Of a stretch of DNA of 64,000 nucleotides, positions 56,701-63,562 are shown piece by piece. The DNA comes from Archivesica marissinica (lineage: Eukaryota > Mollusca > Bivalvia > Venerida > Vesicomyidae): NCBI GenBank assembly GCA_014843695.1, contig CM026395.1:53344496-53408495 (forward strand). The letters run 5' to 3'. Position numbers and translations under genes: made by a program. Numbering within the stretch: position 1 is the stretch's first letter; every line of letters starts with the position of its first letter. The notes under the pieces were generated by a model. The model saw only the letters and a program-made list of their open reading frames with translations. It ran no database searches and was not told where the DNA came from.

Positions 56701-59700
56701 GAGTACCAGAGGATATAGACGACAAGTCCTGACTATTTATCTACCATTGTAGCCGAGTACCAGAGGATATAGACAAGTCCGGACTATTTATCTACCATTG
56801 TAGCCGAGTACCAGAGGATATAGACAAGTCCAGACTATTTATCTACCATTGTAGCCGAGTACCAGAGGATATAGACGACAAGTCCTGACTATTTATCTAC
56901 CATTGTAGCCGAGTACCAGAGGATATAGACAAGTCCGGACTATTTATCTACCATTGTAGCCGAGTACCAGAGGATATAGACAAGTCCAGACTATTTATCT
57001 ACCATTGTAGCCGAGTACCAGAGGATATAGACGACAAGTCCAGACTATTTATCTACCATTGTAGCCGAGTACCAGAGGATATAGACGACAAGTCCGGACT
57101 ATTTATCTACCATTGTAGCCGAGTACCAGAGGATATAGACAAGTCCGGACTATTTATCTACCATTGTAGCCGAGTACCAGAGGATATAGACGACAAGTCC
57201 AGACTATTTATCTACCATTGTAGCCGAGTACCAGAGGATATAGACGACAAGTCCGGACTATTTATCTACCATTGTAGCCGAGTACCAGAGGATATAGACA
57301 AGTCCGGACTATTTATCTACCATTGTAGCCGAGTACCAGAGGATATAGAGGTCAAGTCCGGACTATTTATCTACCATTGTAGCCGAGTACCAGAGGATAT
57401 AGACGACAAGTCCGGACTATTTATCTACCATTGTAGCCGAGTACCAGAGGATATAGACGACAAGTCCTGACTATTTATCTACCATTGTAGCCGAGTACCA
57501 GAGGATATAGACGACAAGTCCGGACTATTTATCTACCATTGTAGCCGAGTACCAGAGGATATAGACGACAAGTCCAGACTATTTATCTACCATTGTAGCC
57601 GAGTACCAGAGGATATAGACGACAAGTCCAGACTATTTATCTACCATTGTAGCCGAGTACCAGAGGATATAGAGGACAAGTCCGGACTATTTATCTACCA
57701 TTGTAGCCGAGTACCAGAGGATATAGACGACAAGTCCGGACTATTTATCTACCATTGTAGCCGAGTACCAGAGGATATAGACGACAAGTCCAGACTATTT
57801 ATCTACCATTGTAGCCGAGTACCAGAGGATATAGACAAGTCCGGACTATTTATCTACCATTGTAGCCGAGTACCAGAGGATATAGACAAGTCCGGACTAT
57901 TTATCTACCATTGTAGCCGAGTACCAGAGGATATAGACGACAAGTCCTGACTATTTATCTACCATTGTAGCCGAGTACCAGAGGATATAGACGACAAGTC
58001 CGGACTATTTATCTACCATTGTAGCCGAGTACCAGAGGATATAGACGACAAGTCCTGACTATTTATCTACCATTGTAGCCGAGTACCAGAGGATATAGAC
58101 AAGTCCGGACTATTTATCTACCATTGTAGCCGAGTACCAGAGGATATAGACGACAAGTCCTGACTATTTATCTACCATTGTAGCCGAGTACCAGAGGATA
58201 TAGACAAGTCCGGACTATTTATCTACCATTGTAGCCTAGTACCAGAGGATATAGACGACAAGTCCTGACTATTTATCTACCATTGTAGCCGAGTACCAGA
58301 GGATATAGACGACAAGTCCAGACTATTTATCTACCATTGTAGCCGAGTACCAGAGGATATAGAGGACAAGTCCGGGCTATTGATCTACCATTGTAGCCGA
58401 GTACCAGAGGATATAGACAAGTCCTGACTATTTATCTACCATTGTAGCCTAGTACCAGAGGATATAGACGACAAGTCCAGACTATTTATCTACCATTGTA
58501 GCCGAGTACCAGAGGATATAGACGACAATCCGGACTATTTATCTACCATTGTAGCCGAGTACCAGAGGATATAGACAAGTCCGGACTATTTATCTACCAT
58601 TGTAGCCTAGTACCAGAGGATATAGACGACAAGTCCTGACTATTTATCTACCATTGTAGCCGAGTACCAGAGGATATAGACGACAAGTCCGGACTATTTA
58701 TCTACCATTGTAGCCGAGTACCAGAGGATATAGAGGACAAGTCCGGACTATTTATCTACCATTGTAGACTAGTACCAGAGGATATAGACGAAAAGTCCCG
58801 GACTATTTATCTACCATTGTAGCCGAGTACCAGAGGATATAGACGACAAGTCCAGACTATTTATCTACCATTGTAGCCTAGTACCAGAGGATATAGACGA
58901 CAAGTCCAGACTATTTATCTACCATTGTAGCTTAGTACCAGAGGATATAGACGACAAGTCCAGACTATTTATCTACCATTGTAGCCGAGTACCAGAGGAT
59001 ATAGACGACAAGTCCAGACTATTTATCTACCATTGTAGCCGAGTACCAGAGGATATAGACGACAAGTCCTGACTATATATCTACCATTGTAGCCGAGTAC
59101 CAGAGGATATAGACGACAAGTCCTGACTATTTATCTACCATTGTAGCCGAGTACCAGAGGATATAGACGACAAGTCCTGACTATTTATCTACCATTGTAG
59201 CCGAGTACCAGAGGATATAGACGACAAGTTCGGACTATTTATCTACCAGTGTAGCCTAGTACCAGAGGATGTAGACGACAAGTCCAGTTATTTATAGAAT
59301 ATATAAAACCCAAAGATTAAGTTGATTAGACAGTGTGCTTTTATTTCAGGCCATGCCATTATTGACCATTGGCACATCTGTTGCATTCGTTGGACGGGAC
59401 GGAAAACTAAAGGTACATTTACAGATTATATATGGACTTGCAATACCCATTCCAAGTTAAACACAACCCTTGCAATTTATTAAACAGAGGTGGAAACCCA
59501 ATTTAAATGAAGACATTGTAACCCATAAAATGCTATAATTGGAAGGAATGTGCAAACAACATACAAAATGTAGATCCAAATCAGCCGCTCATCTGATAAT
59601 GATCTATGTTGTTTGCTATTCAGCCAAGTGTGTTAGCTCCACTATCTGAAAAGCTAACAGCATAAAACCTAAGTTCTTCTTCTTCTGTACCGGCTGATCA

Positions 59701-60585
59701 GGCTCTATCCTGTTTGCAAAAACAACTTTTGTACAACATTTTGATGAACTTTAGCAATGAATGTTCAAGTCGTATTCCTGTTCAAAATGACTGTTGCAAT
59801 ATCTTAAAATGTTGTTAGTGTTGGTATCGTGTAATTATTTTCCTTACAAAACCAGTATTACCTGAGAGTTTCCGTTAATCCAATTAATTGAGACCATCTA
59901 ATAAGGAATCCAATGTCGGACATCATTAGTCATATTTCTTGTCAAATTGACCATCGCAAATTCTCAAAATGTTGCTAACAATTGTATTTGTTACAAAACT
60001 TCCGCCTCTGTGGTCGAGTGGTTACGGTCATTCACTTGTATACGGTTACCACTGTAATCTATCATCACTGTTGGTCACTAGTTCGAGCCTCGCTCAGGCC
60101 ATGTCTCATTTATTTGAAAAAGTTGGCAGTTTCTTACGCAGGTTGGTGCACCAAGTACTGGTTAACCACTGAAGCCTGCCCAGGAAAGCTGTTGTTAGGT
60201 AAATTGCCCAACGGCAATTTTGCCCAAAATGGTGCTGATGCAGGCATAAAACCCAAACCAACATACATTGTTATTAAACCGGTAGTCCTCAAGTTTTGCA
60301 GTCAGATGTCAATCCTTTTTAACAGTTTTAATTCTACGACATATTTGATCGTTACTTTCACCGCTAGCGTGCAAAGAGGACCTCATGACAACCTCATGGT
60401 TGTTTTCCAGGAATTTCGAGTTGTTTGAATATTTTAATATTTACAAGATTTCTACCTAGCCATCATCTACATCACTAAAATGCATGAATAATTTCTTTCA
60501 GCTGTACACAAGATCACCGGAGAATGTGCTAAAGGTGTGCCGGCATCTCACCGACCTAGCGCTGGACCAACTGAAAATCTTCTAG
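29658..60585 (+). CDS. CENPL: Centromere protein L (CENP-L), complete coding sequence in ten exons
   Basis: CENP-L pairs with CENP-N in the constitutive centromere-associated network that reads CENP-A nucleosomes at the kinetochore. Coding exons: 29658-29787, 33436-33548, 35500-35584, 36383-36430, 43049-43206, 45958-46045, 49411-49516, 51195-51303, 59350-59412, 60502-60585. All introns are GT-AG, the phases chain without conflict, and the total is 984 nt, that is 327 codons plus stop, close to the vertebrate length of about 344. Family landmarks in order are VWHVFRLTPLY, LQQYSRSLSSHVAAESKRG, LSFMAAMFTGF, a GHFYEIFNIKL block before TIGTSVAFVGRDGKLK, and LTDLALDQLKIF at the C terminus. The match was made by pattern memory, without a database search. 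About 31 kb of gene for 1 kb of coding sequence is due to minisatellite-filled introns. Confidence 0.87.
30354..30720. repeat. Dispersed repeat, copy 1
   Basis: Contains ttctagagcagaatggcagg, caccaatatgtactgcctta and tctaggggctaatcc; the same blocks recur in reverse order and orientation at 35660-35920. Nature unknown. CENPL intron 1. Confidence 0.6.
31372..31460. repeat. 89 bp near-perfect hairpin
   Basis: Arms of about 39 bp (cacagggattcggcacgttt.. and its complement) separated by about 10 bp of tta/taa. It would fold completely. Confidence 0.92.
31494..31986. repeat. 82 bp minisatellite, 6 copies
   Basis: The period is 82 bp (gaacattgg at 31494, 31576, 31658). The unit contains ctactacattgtcaatgtat and ends gagggaaagggttaat. 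Confidence 0.92.
32150..32845. mobile_element. MITE with tacagtggaacccctc ends and nested SINE D
   Basis: The left end tacagtggaacccctc and right end gaggggtttcactgta are inverted. A SINE D copy (about 32655-32823) is inserted close to the right end; its target duplicates around ttcagttta/ccagtttag. Confidence 0.65.
33170..33335 (-). mobile_element. SINE type D fragment (reverse orientation)
   Basis: Contains ttcttcatggcgatagattc and cttgtttcacaatcg, the complement of the type D body; preceded by a tRNA-like ggttttgaacctgcacc segment at 33100-33165. Confidence 0.5.
33436..33548 (+). CDS. CENPL: CENPL coding exon 2
   Basis: The acceptor is ctttatttgcag|AAATGAC and the donor GTAGCTGCT|gtaagc. 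It is 2 nt plus 37 codons: MTKKVWHVFRLTPLYNIS and LQQYSRSLSSHVAA. This is the highly recognisable CENP-L segment (W-x-(V/L)-(F/Y)-x-(V/L)-TPLY followed by YSR.L..(F/H)(I/V)AAE). Confidence 0.88.
33612..34535. repeat. 63 bp minisatellite, about 15 copies
   Basis: The unit is catgtttgatgaggatgtga, gtttatttaccctcgctcca, gcagggcatatgggcaagcagta. 63 is divisible by three, so both strands are open (MFDEDVSLFTLAPAGHMGKQ per unit on plus). From about 33960 some units lose one base and the frame breaks without any decay in sequence similarity, which argues against coding. It starts about 65 bp after CENPL exon 2. Confidence 0.92.
34976..35031. repeat. 56 bp hairpin
   Basis: cacaggcacaagacacaaa and tttgtgtcttgtgcctgtg, 19-bp perfect arms with an 18-bp loop. 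A related, decayed form (caggcacaagac...tttgtgtcttatgcctg) spans 24210-24325. Confidence 0.9.
35065..35343 (-). mobile_element. tRNA-Thr-like SINE, type B (full length)
   Basis: On the minus strand the head ggatctgtagtccagtggta acacgctgg, the arm ctggactggtaatccag and the B box ggttcgatcccc form a tRNA-like cloverleaf whose anticodon position reads ggt, a threonine anticodon. The body ends gggcaaccggtagcgacgat. Best copy of the type. Confidence 0.8.
35500..35584 (+). CDS. CENPL: CENPL coding exon 3
   Basis: The acceptor is cccttttacag|GAGAGC and the donor GGAATGT|gtaagt. It encodes ESKRGTFIDMSEP and VVGMFSGLDVGM, phase 0 in and 1 nt out. ESKRG continues the AAE(K/S)(Q/K)(K/R)G element from exon 2. 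Confidence 0.85.
35660..35920. repeat. Dispersed repeat, copy 2
   Basis: Inverted relative of 30354-30720 (tcagaaaagaggcagggtgc ... aggcaataaggcagtacata). CENPL intron 3. Confidence 0.6.
36140..36352 (+). mobile_element. tRNA-derived SINE, type E
   Basis: The B box ggttcgatcctcggaccgg is followed by tgggttttctccgggtactc and the end gttgtaaaataaagttttaaa. It ends only about 30 bp upstream of CENPL exon 4, so its A/T tail adjoins the exon's acceptor tract. Confidence 0.75.
36383..36430 (+). CDS. CENPL: CENPL coding exon 4 (48 nt), donor repeated in a 20 bp tandem array
   Basis: The acceptor is atttaatttcag|ATGATCAC and the donor AGAAATA|gtaagtac. It encodes YDHKAVLIEIKGKARN, with the first and last codons split. 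The last bases of the exon plus the donor are tandemly repeated downstream (36421-36548), and the next copy, 20 nt away, keeps a perfect gtaagtac. Confidence 0.82.
36421..36548. repeat. 20 bp repeats carrying the CENPL exon 4 donor
   Basis: ggcaagaaatagtaagtacc, gacaaggaatagtaagtaca, tgtaaggaataataagtaca, ggcaatgaataataaatata and two looser copies. Only the first two keep gtaagt. Confidence 0.85.
36850..38650. repeat. 30 bp minisatellite, first block, about 60 copies
   Basis: The unit is ggtaagcatgctgttagttg ttggggtgtgt with G-run length changes; strongly G/T on the plus strand. Short frames on both strands (for example SMLLVVGGV or LTTPPTTNS strings) are artefacts of the repeat. CENPL intron 4. 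Confidence 0.93.
38651..39146 (-). mobile_element. 496 bp insert within the 30 bp array, copy 1 (T-run at left)
   Basis: Begins with a T-rich run then ttcctcataatttcattg and ends atttgacactgtgttatg. A poly-A tail on the minus strand would suit a retroposed fragment. Copies 2 and 3 lie at 40061-40557 and 41439-41938. Confidence 0.6.
39147..41938. repeat. Higher-order tandem duplication, 1411 bp and 1381 bp units
   Basis: 39147-40557 and 40558-41938 each consist of about 30 minisatellite units followed by the 496 bp insert. They are almost identical; the second lacks one 30 bp unit. The recurrence of rare variants in the same order shows a recent duplication of the whole block. Confidence 0.92.
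41939..43028. repeat. 30 bp minisatellite, last block
   Basis: Same unit as before with more G-run variants, changing near 42815 to a homogeneous gatgcgggatgtggtaagca subfamily that runs to about 20 bp before the CENPL exon 5 acceptor. Confidence 0.92.
43049..43206 (+). CDS. CENPL: CENPL coding exon 5
   Basis: The acceptor is tgcattacag|AGGAGG and the donor TGGATAGAG|gtatga. It is 2 nt plus 52 codons, including EEKVIVQALLFSTDLDYNPL and LSQTLQNWIE. It follows directly after the 6 kb 30 bp minisatellite, only about 20 bp from the last repeat copy, so the acceptor's polypyrimidine tract is partly repeat-derived. Confidence 0.82.
43355..43520. mobile_element. SINE type D copy
   Basis: acaacttatattaatctctc, cctcattcctgatggaatcc and cgtaacggctccagcgggg blocks. 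CENPL intron 5. Confidence 0.6.
43893..44232 (-). pseudogene. hAT-type transposon remnant with BED zinc finger
   Basis: The minus-strand segment 44063-44167 reads KIPQVQSHVWKCLNRSEN followed by ARCNLCKLDLAYSG, the BED-finger pattern (VW..F/L...., C..C, L.YSG) of hAT/ZBED transposases; the His pair is lost to truncation. It is bracketed by tagggatgtcagcggatagc at the left and gaatattcgttgccatcccta at the right, which fit hAT-like inverted ends. Confidence 0.6.
44436..44925. repeat. 24 bp minisatellite, about 20 copies
   Basis: The unit is ggtattcgaatatttgattggcta. The palindromic ttcgaatatt core matches the subterminal sequence of the hAT-like element it sits in, so the array probably grew from the element's own end. 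Confidence 0.9.
45396..45613 (-). mobile_element. tRNA-Thr-like SINE, type B
   Basis: Shares ggaggatagtgcaatgatac, gagacccattccagag and accactggactacagatccgt with the copy at 35065; the B box is deleted (gtcagatctcagg). Confidence 0.7.
45958..46045 (+). CDS. CENPL: CENPL coding exon 6
   Basis: The acceptor is cattataattgcag|GTTCAG and the donor AATGAAG|gtagaa. It is 29 codons plus 1 nt encoding VQFDCKVLQQTFASHELS and FMAAMFTGFNE. The FDC....(F/L)....L.(W/F)MAAM block is a CENP-L signature. Confidence 0.88.
46070..46320. repeat. 65 bp repeats with acceptor-like ends, 4 copies
   Basis: gggcaggagctagagggtga, cttgggagtaatagtctccc, tggactgtctcacttctccctgca, period 64-65 bp. Each copy contains ctcacttctccctgcag|g, which looks like a strong 3' splice site on the plus strand, just after CENPL exon 6. 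Confidence 0.85.
46491..48759 (-). mobile_element. SINE type A interrupted by a LINE insertion
   Basis: The 3' part of the SINE (46491-46598) and 5' part (48598-48759) join perfectly at gttaaccagtact, which is present on both sides of the LINE as a 13-bp target-site duplication (46586-46598 and 48598-48610). Confidence 0.88.
46599..48597 (-). pseudogene. 5'-truncated L1/Tx1-like LINE, reverse transcriptase C-terminal half
   Basis: On the minus strand two frames (48597-47865 and 47863-47045) encode the part of a LINE ORF2 downstream of the catalytic palm: DGTEASFSNLIKTIDAYS and SGLKLNVKKS, then KLWGKYHLSLLGKITVLKTF and GGLKMIDVNASLNTF, then a C-terminal C..C...H....C-like knuckle (LCDFCNMHDETLDHLFWDC). 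The copy begins essentially right after where the (Y/F)ADD box would be, so it lacks the active site. One single-base frameshift near 47864 separates the two frames. The A tail is the t-run at 46599-46608. Dead on arrival; in CENPL intron 6. Confidence 0.85.
49081..49312. repeat. 26-27 bp minisatellite, about 9 copies
   Basis: catgtgcatttgtaggaatttacaaat with tatgaatt variants, ending about 100 bp upstream of CENPL exon 7. Confidence 0.9.
49411..49516 (+). CDS. CENPL: CENPL coding exon 7
   Basis: The acceptor is tgtgttatttcag|TGCATATG and the donor TGGAACAG|gtaaca. It has 34 full codons with split codons at both ends, encoding HMPCELVYGIPEEVEGLS and DYSTKAEDCLRLWN. It aligns with the CENP-L segment ending in (E/A)DA..LW. 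Confidence 0.85.
49533..50075. repeat. About 31 bp minisatellite (ttcaaggtcacttggaggtt aaaggctagg)
   Basis: Starts 17 bp after the CENPL exon 7 donor. Units mix ggttcaaggtcacttggagg, ggttcaatgttacttggagg and aaaggctagg modules. Both strands are open over parts of it by chance. Confidence 0.9.
50393..50612 (-). mobile_element. tRNA-derived SINE, type D (most complete copy)
   Basis: On the minus strand: tRNA-like head gcttctcttagcgcagtggt agcgtgttcgc with B box ggagttcgagacccc, then tggagccgtgcccataggca, tggattccatcaggaatgag-type body and tail aaaataaatttgt. Other copies at 6645, 22911, 32655, 33170 and 43355. Confidence 0.75.
51195..51303 (+). CDS. CENPL: CENPL coding exon 8, 3' end partly duplicated in the next intron
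   Basis: The acceptor is cattgtcttgcag|AATACG and the donor AAACTGAAT|gtaagt. It is 1 nt plus 36 codons, including TLEEAQRFISGLEGHFYEIF and NIKLN, aligned to the (T/D)xEE(V/A)..F...L..HF...F.I.L block. A 39-nt near copy of the exon end lies at 51326-51364 without a donor. Confidence 0.86.
51265..51417 (+). repeat. Tandem copies of the CENPL exon 8 3' end
   Basis: The exon end (51265-51303), a 39-nt near copy (51326-51364; gaggagcatttctatgaaaa ... aaactgagt) and a weaker third (about 51380-51417). The second lost the gtaagt donor (cgttat in its place). Confidence 0.85.
51519..52078. repeat. 35 bp minisatellite, 16 copies
   Basis: agttaggggcgtaggtaccc cgaagggaggcatat; the only frequent variant is gatggtacc for gtaggtacc. 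Extremely homogeneous, so young. CENPL intron 8. Confidence 0.95.
52418..52640 (+). mobile_element. tRNA-derived SINE, type C (unamplified copy)
   Basis: Head ggcctctgtggatgagtggt tacagtcattgac, B box aggttcgaatccc, body catgtgagaaatatatccag and gtgttttcctccaccaataa, tail accccaaaaacaaataaaaa. This is the reference for judging the expansion at 8131-8735. Confidence 0.75.
52848..59292. repeat. 54 bp satellite array, about 120 copies
   Basis: gactatttatctaccattgt agccgagtaccagaggatat agacgacaagtccg, period 54 bp; common variants are a 3-bp deletion (atagacaagtcc), gaggtcaagtcc with accactg, and tagcctag. Blocks of several variants recur in the same order (for example the gacacgtccagac unit at 53360, 54430 and 56455), so higher-order duplication has occurred. 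6.4 kb within CENPL intron 8, ending 58 bp before exon 9. Confidence 0.95.
59350..59412 (+). CDS. CENPL: CENPL coding exon 9 (63 nt)
   Basis: The acceptor is gcttttatttcag|GCCATG and the donor AAACTAAAG|gtacat. It has 21 codons in phase 0 (AMPLLTIGTSVAFVGRDGKL). It sits 58 bp beyond the end of the 6.4 kb 54 bp satellite. It matches the CENP-L strand segment (V/T)..(S/G)TSVA....DGK.K. Confidence 0.85.
59550..59735. mobile_element. MITE relic of the gatcagc/ctctatg family
   Basis: gcaaacaacatacaaaatgt agatccaaatcagcc and tgatcaggctctatcctgtttgc resemble the cores at 6770-6900 and 62270-62450, but the ends are not preserved. CENPL intron 9. Confidence 0.45.
59999..60255 (+). mobile_element. tRNA-derived SINE, type A
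   Basis: Plus-orientation copy from cttccgcctctgtggtcgag to gatgcaggcataaaaccca, with decayed B box tagttcgagcctcg. CENPL intron 9. Confidence 0.75.
60502..60585 (+). CDS. CENPL: CENPL coding exon 10 (C terminus and stop)
   Basis: The acceptor is aatttctttcag|CTGTAC. It has 27 codons and TAG at 60583-60585, encoding LYTRSPENVLKVCRHLTDLA and LDQLKIF. It ends with the family's Leu-rich final helix (LT(D/E)LA....I). Confidence 0.86.
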   Translation: MYTRSPENVLKVCRHLTDLALDQLKIF

Positions 60586-62228
60586 TGATAACATGCACAC
60601 ATGTCAACTACGCGGGTTAAGTCTGAGACTATCATCGGATTTCTTATAGCTAGGCGATGTTACCATAGCAGTGCAGGTTCAAAACCTGTCTGATGCGATG
60701 CATAAACTTCACAGGTGCTATTTATATGCGCACACAAGAGTCGCCCGAGTACGCAACCTTTTAAGGGTTCTTGCCTTTTCACTGTGGTAGAGTGGCCAGA
60801 TTTGATATGGCTAGGCGAGATCACCGTGTTGGTTAGAACTCCGGCCTAAATGCTTGTACAAAACCACTATGTGATCATTGGTAGCACATCTTTATTCACG
60901 ATATACGTACTGTGTTACACATTATTTTAGAACTTGTTTATATATAAATTTGTTATGTCAACAAACATTGTATACGTTGTTTATTAGTTGAAATCAGACA
61001 TGGGGAGAATTAATGTTAATGAATTAATTTTTTCAGGTAATGCTTAATTCAACTTTATGGCATTCAGTTCAATACGACAACCCTCCAAATACAAGTCGGG
61101 CCTGTCTCTTAGATCTGACATGCCCGCGGGCCTGTGTCTAAATAAATCTCGGGGCCCGTAGAAAATTTAATGTCGCGTGATTTCCGGTCTCGGAGACAAC
61201 AATTGTAAACATTCTCGGGGCCTGGTGACTAAATCAATCAATTTTACCTCATTTGTCATCTGTTTACAGCACATTAGCTACTGCAACACCTAAATTATAG
61301 CCCCCAATAAAGCGATTAAATAAATAATGACTTCACTAATTGCACATGCTGAGAAACCCCCGATACATTAGCATACGACTCGCTGATTGGCTGTATCGGG
61401 GATATACCTTCATTAATATGCATAAATAAATTGAGTGGTCTTTGTCTGCACAATGCATGAAAGACGGATTAATTAGCAGATTAGCGGCGAGATATGATAG
61501 GATATATTAGCATAATCGAGTAGATGGAACTTCTACAGATGTGAAGTGGACAAACATGTTAAAATTTCTCATGGGTCGTCCAAAATGAAAGTAGAAAATG
61601 TAAACACTATTGAACAACGTGACAGTAAAAACACTTCAAAACGGAAAATAATTGTTCAGCCGTCTCTGGCTACGGTTTGATGAAATAACACACAAGATGT
61701 TTTGTATGGTTAGGGATAGAGGCAGTAAACTAGAGCTGAAAAGAATACTCCAATTGAAGATCAAATTTAACCCTAATGCCAAGATTACTGCCAATTTCCC
61801 CAAGATTCCTGCTAATTGTATATTTCGTTATTGCCTCCATCGTTAACGATCTACTGTGAGTGATTTCCTATTCTGGCAGACAAGAATGTGTTTACGGTAT
61901 GGATCAGTTCCGGTTAGATCCAATAAGGGCACACCAGGCAAGCAGCTCACACAAAGCTTGTGCTACTCAGTACTTTCATCAAGAAGATTATATAAGTTCA
62001 CAGACCAGGACTGTATACTAGTCACCCATATTGATATAGCATGCATATAATGAATGGTCCTGTCCACTTTTAATCAGAGCCTGTCCACTTTAAATCAGGG
62101 CTTGTCAATTTTAAATTCGGGCCTGTACATTTTCAGAGGAGACAAGCCCTGGGCCTGTGTTAAAAATATTTTCCGTGAGCACTGGGCATTATTAATGCTA
62201 ATTTAATGCATTATATGTTTGTTCTAAA
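60586..62228. other. CENPL 3' flank without recognised genes
   Basis: Includes a SINE-like stretch (taggcgatgttaccatagca gtgcaggttcaaaacc, 60650-60700), G/C patches with cgggcctgt motifs near 61100 and 62070-62160 (gcctgtccactttaaatcag repeats), and one short unrecognised frame at 61652-61846. Nothing that I can name. Confidence 0.5.
61306..61311 (+). terminator. Possible CENPL polyadenylation signal
   Basis: An aataaa hexamer about 720 bp after the CENPL stop. It is the first canonical hexamer noticed in this orientation in the A/T-rich 3' flank. It would need a 3' UTR of normal length, but there is no other evidence. Confidence 0.2.
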
Positions 62229-62880
62229 ATGCCATTAACCCATTTCATTCTGGATACATTTAAAGGCTTTTGCAAACAACATAGATCCAGATCAGCCGCA
62301 GCATAACGCTGCGTGCTGATCAGGATCTATGTTGTTTGCTACATAGCCAAGTGTCTTCGCAAGATCATCTGAATAGCAAACAGCATATAGCTGATCAGAC
62401 GGCATAGTCCATGGTGGCTGATCTGGCTCTATGTTCTTTGCAAATACTGTTTGAACGGTATCCAGAATCAAATCGGTTAACCTGCCAATCACAACTAATG
62501 TTGCTTTTGCAAACAGCATAGAGCTGATCAGACGGTACATTCCATGGTGGCTGATCTGGCTCTATGTTCTTTGCAAATACTGTTTGAACGGTATCCAGAA
62601 TCAAATCGGTTAACCTGCCAATCACAACTAATGTTGCTTTTGCAAACAGCATAGAGCTGATCAGACGGTACATTCCATGGTGGCTGATCTGGCTCTATGT
62701 TCTTTGCAAATACTGTTTGAACGGTATCCAGAATCAAATCGGTTAACCTGCCAATCACAACTAATGTTGCTTTTGCAAACAGCATAGAGCTGATCAGACG
62801 GTACATTCCATGGTGGCTGATCTGGCTCTATGTTCTTTGCAAATACTGTTTGAACGGTATCCAGAATGAAATGGGTTAAT
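62229..62880. mobile_element. piggyBac-type MITE with tandemly amplified right half
   Basis: ttaacccatttcattctggatac at the left and gtatccagaatgaaatgggttaa at the right: perfect inverted ends in an intact TTAA duplication. The right 133 bp, itself ending ggtatccagaatcaaatcggttaa, is repeated about three more times (62388-62860). Confidence 0.85.
62388..62870. repeat. 133 bp repeats inside the MITE
   Basis: gagctgatcagacggta at 62521, 62654 and 62787 gives a period of exactly 133 bp. Units are nearly identical except for the first. Minus-strand frames of 82-92 codons over it are artefacts. Confidence 0.92.
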
Positions 62881-63044
62881 GAGAAGCATTATTTGAGACA
62901 ACTTTCATCAAGGGACATAATGCAAATCAATTAGTTAGCTGTAAATAAATGCAGAGCAATAGAAAAACGTATACAGCAGCAGGGGGGGTGAATATCAAAG
63001 ATTATTAAGCCTTTTGGTCGTGCCCCGGGCGTCAACGCCGCTCC

Positions 63045-63150
63045 CACCATCCGCTGACGAGCGAATATCAATCGGGTATCAAAAAGGGCGAATATCAATC
63101 AGACATAAAAGGGCGAGCCGTTCGATCGGACATAAAAAAGGACCAAAATT
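63045..63150. repeat. About 30 bp repeats (gggcgaatatcaatcgg type)
   Basis: Three or four loose copies of gcgaatatcaatcgggtatc aaaaag / gccgttcgatcggacataaa aaagg. They lie at the start of the CpG-rich block, possibly its border or a regulatory repeat. Confidence 0.6.
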
Positions 63151-63185
63151 CTCCATTGTAAACTACCAATTAAAGGTTTGTCTCA

Positions 63186-63465
63186 ATGAATATATATCGG
63201 AAGATAACAACGATCATGCCTCAAGGTCATAATAATTGTCGGTGGATTGTGATTGGTTCCCACATTCCTTGTGGAAAGAGCTGCGTCTTCGAACATTGCA
63301 AGCAGCATCGAGACCAGCTCCGTAGGCGGCCGGTCGAACCCGTGCCATGCAGGAATTGCGGGGTGTCAACCTTGCGGAGGTGAATGTATCAAGCATAAAT
63401 TGGCATACGCCGAACGTCGTGCCCGGATAAAATTTGAGAAGGTCTTGGAAGTGCGAATAAAATAA
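63186..63465 (+). pseudogene. Cys-rich small ORF, probably frameshifted
   Basis: Frame 3 (63186-63383) and frame 1 (ending at the stop at 63465) each hold half of what looks like one zinc-binding protein. The first half has NNCRWIV, PCGKSCVFEHCKQH and PCRNCG; the second has CQPCGGECIKHKLAYAERRA and a basic tail to TAA. Paired CxxC and CxxxxH spacings across the change of frame argue for one protein with a single-base lesion near 63355-63370. I do not recognise the family. No intron signals; CpG-rich. It could be a mobile-element or DNA-virus-like gene. Confidence 0.45.
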
Positions 63466-63562
63466 TTTTAGATTTAGAGAAATAATATCCGTTATAATAT
63501 ACTATCACGTACAAAGTTGCTTCAGATTTAGAGAATAGTGTACATTAAGGCATACCCATATA

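Noticed and set aside
62292..62806. Three nearly identical 82-92 codon frames
   Set aside because: 133 bp repeats of a non-coding MITE.
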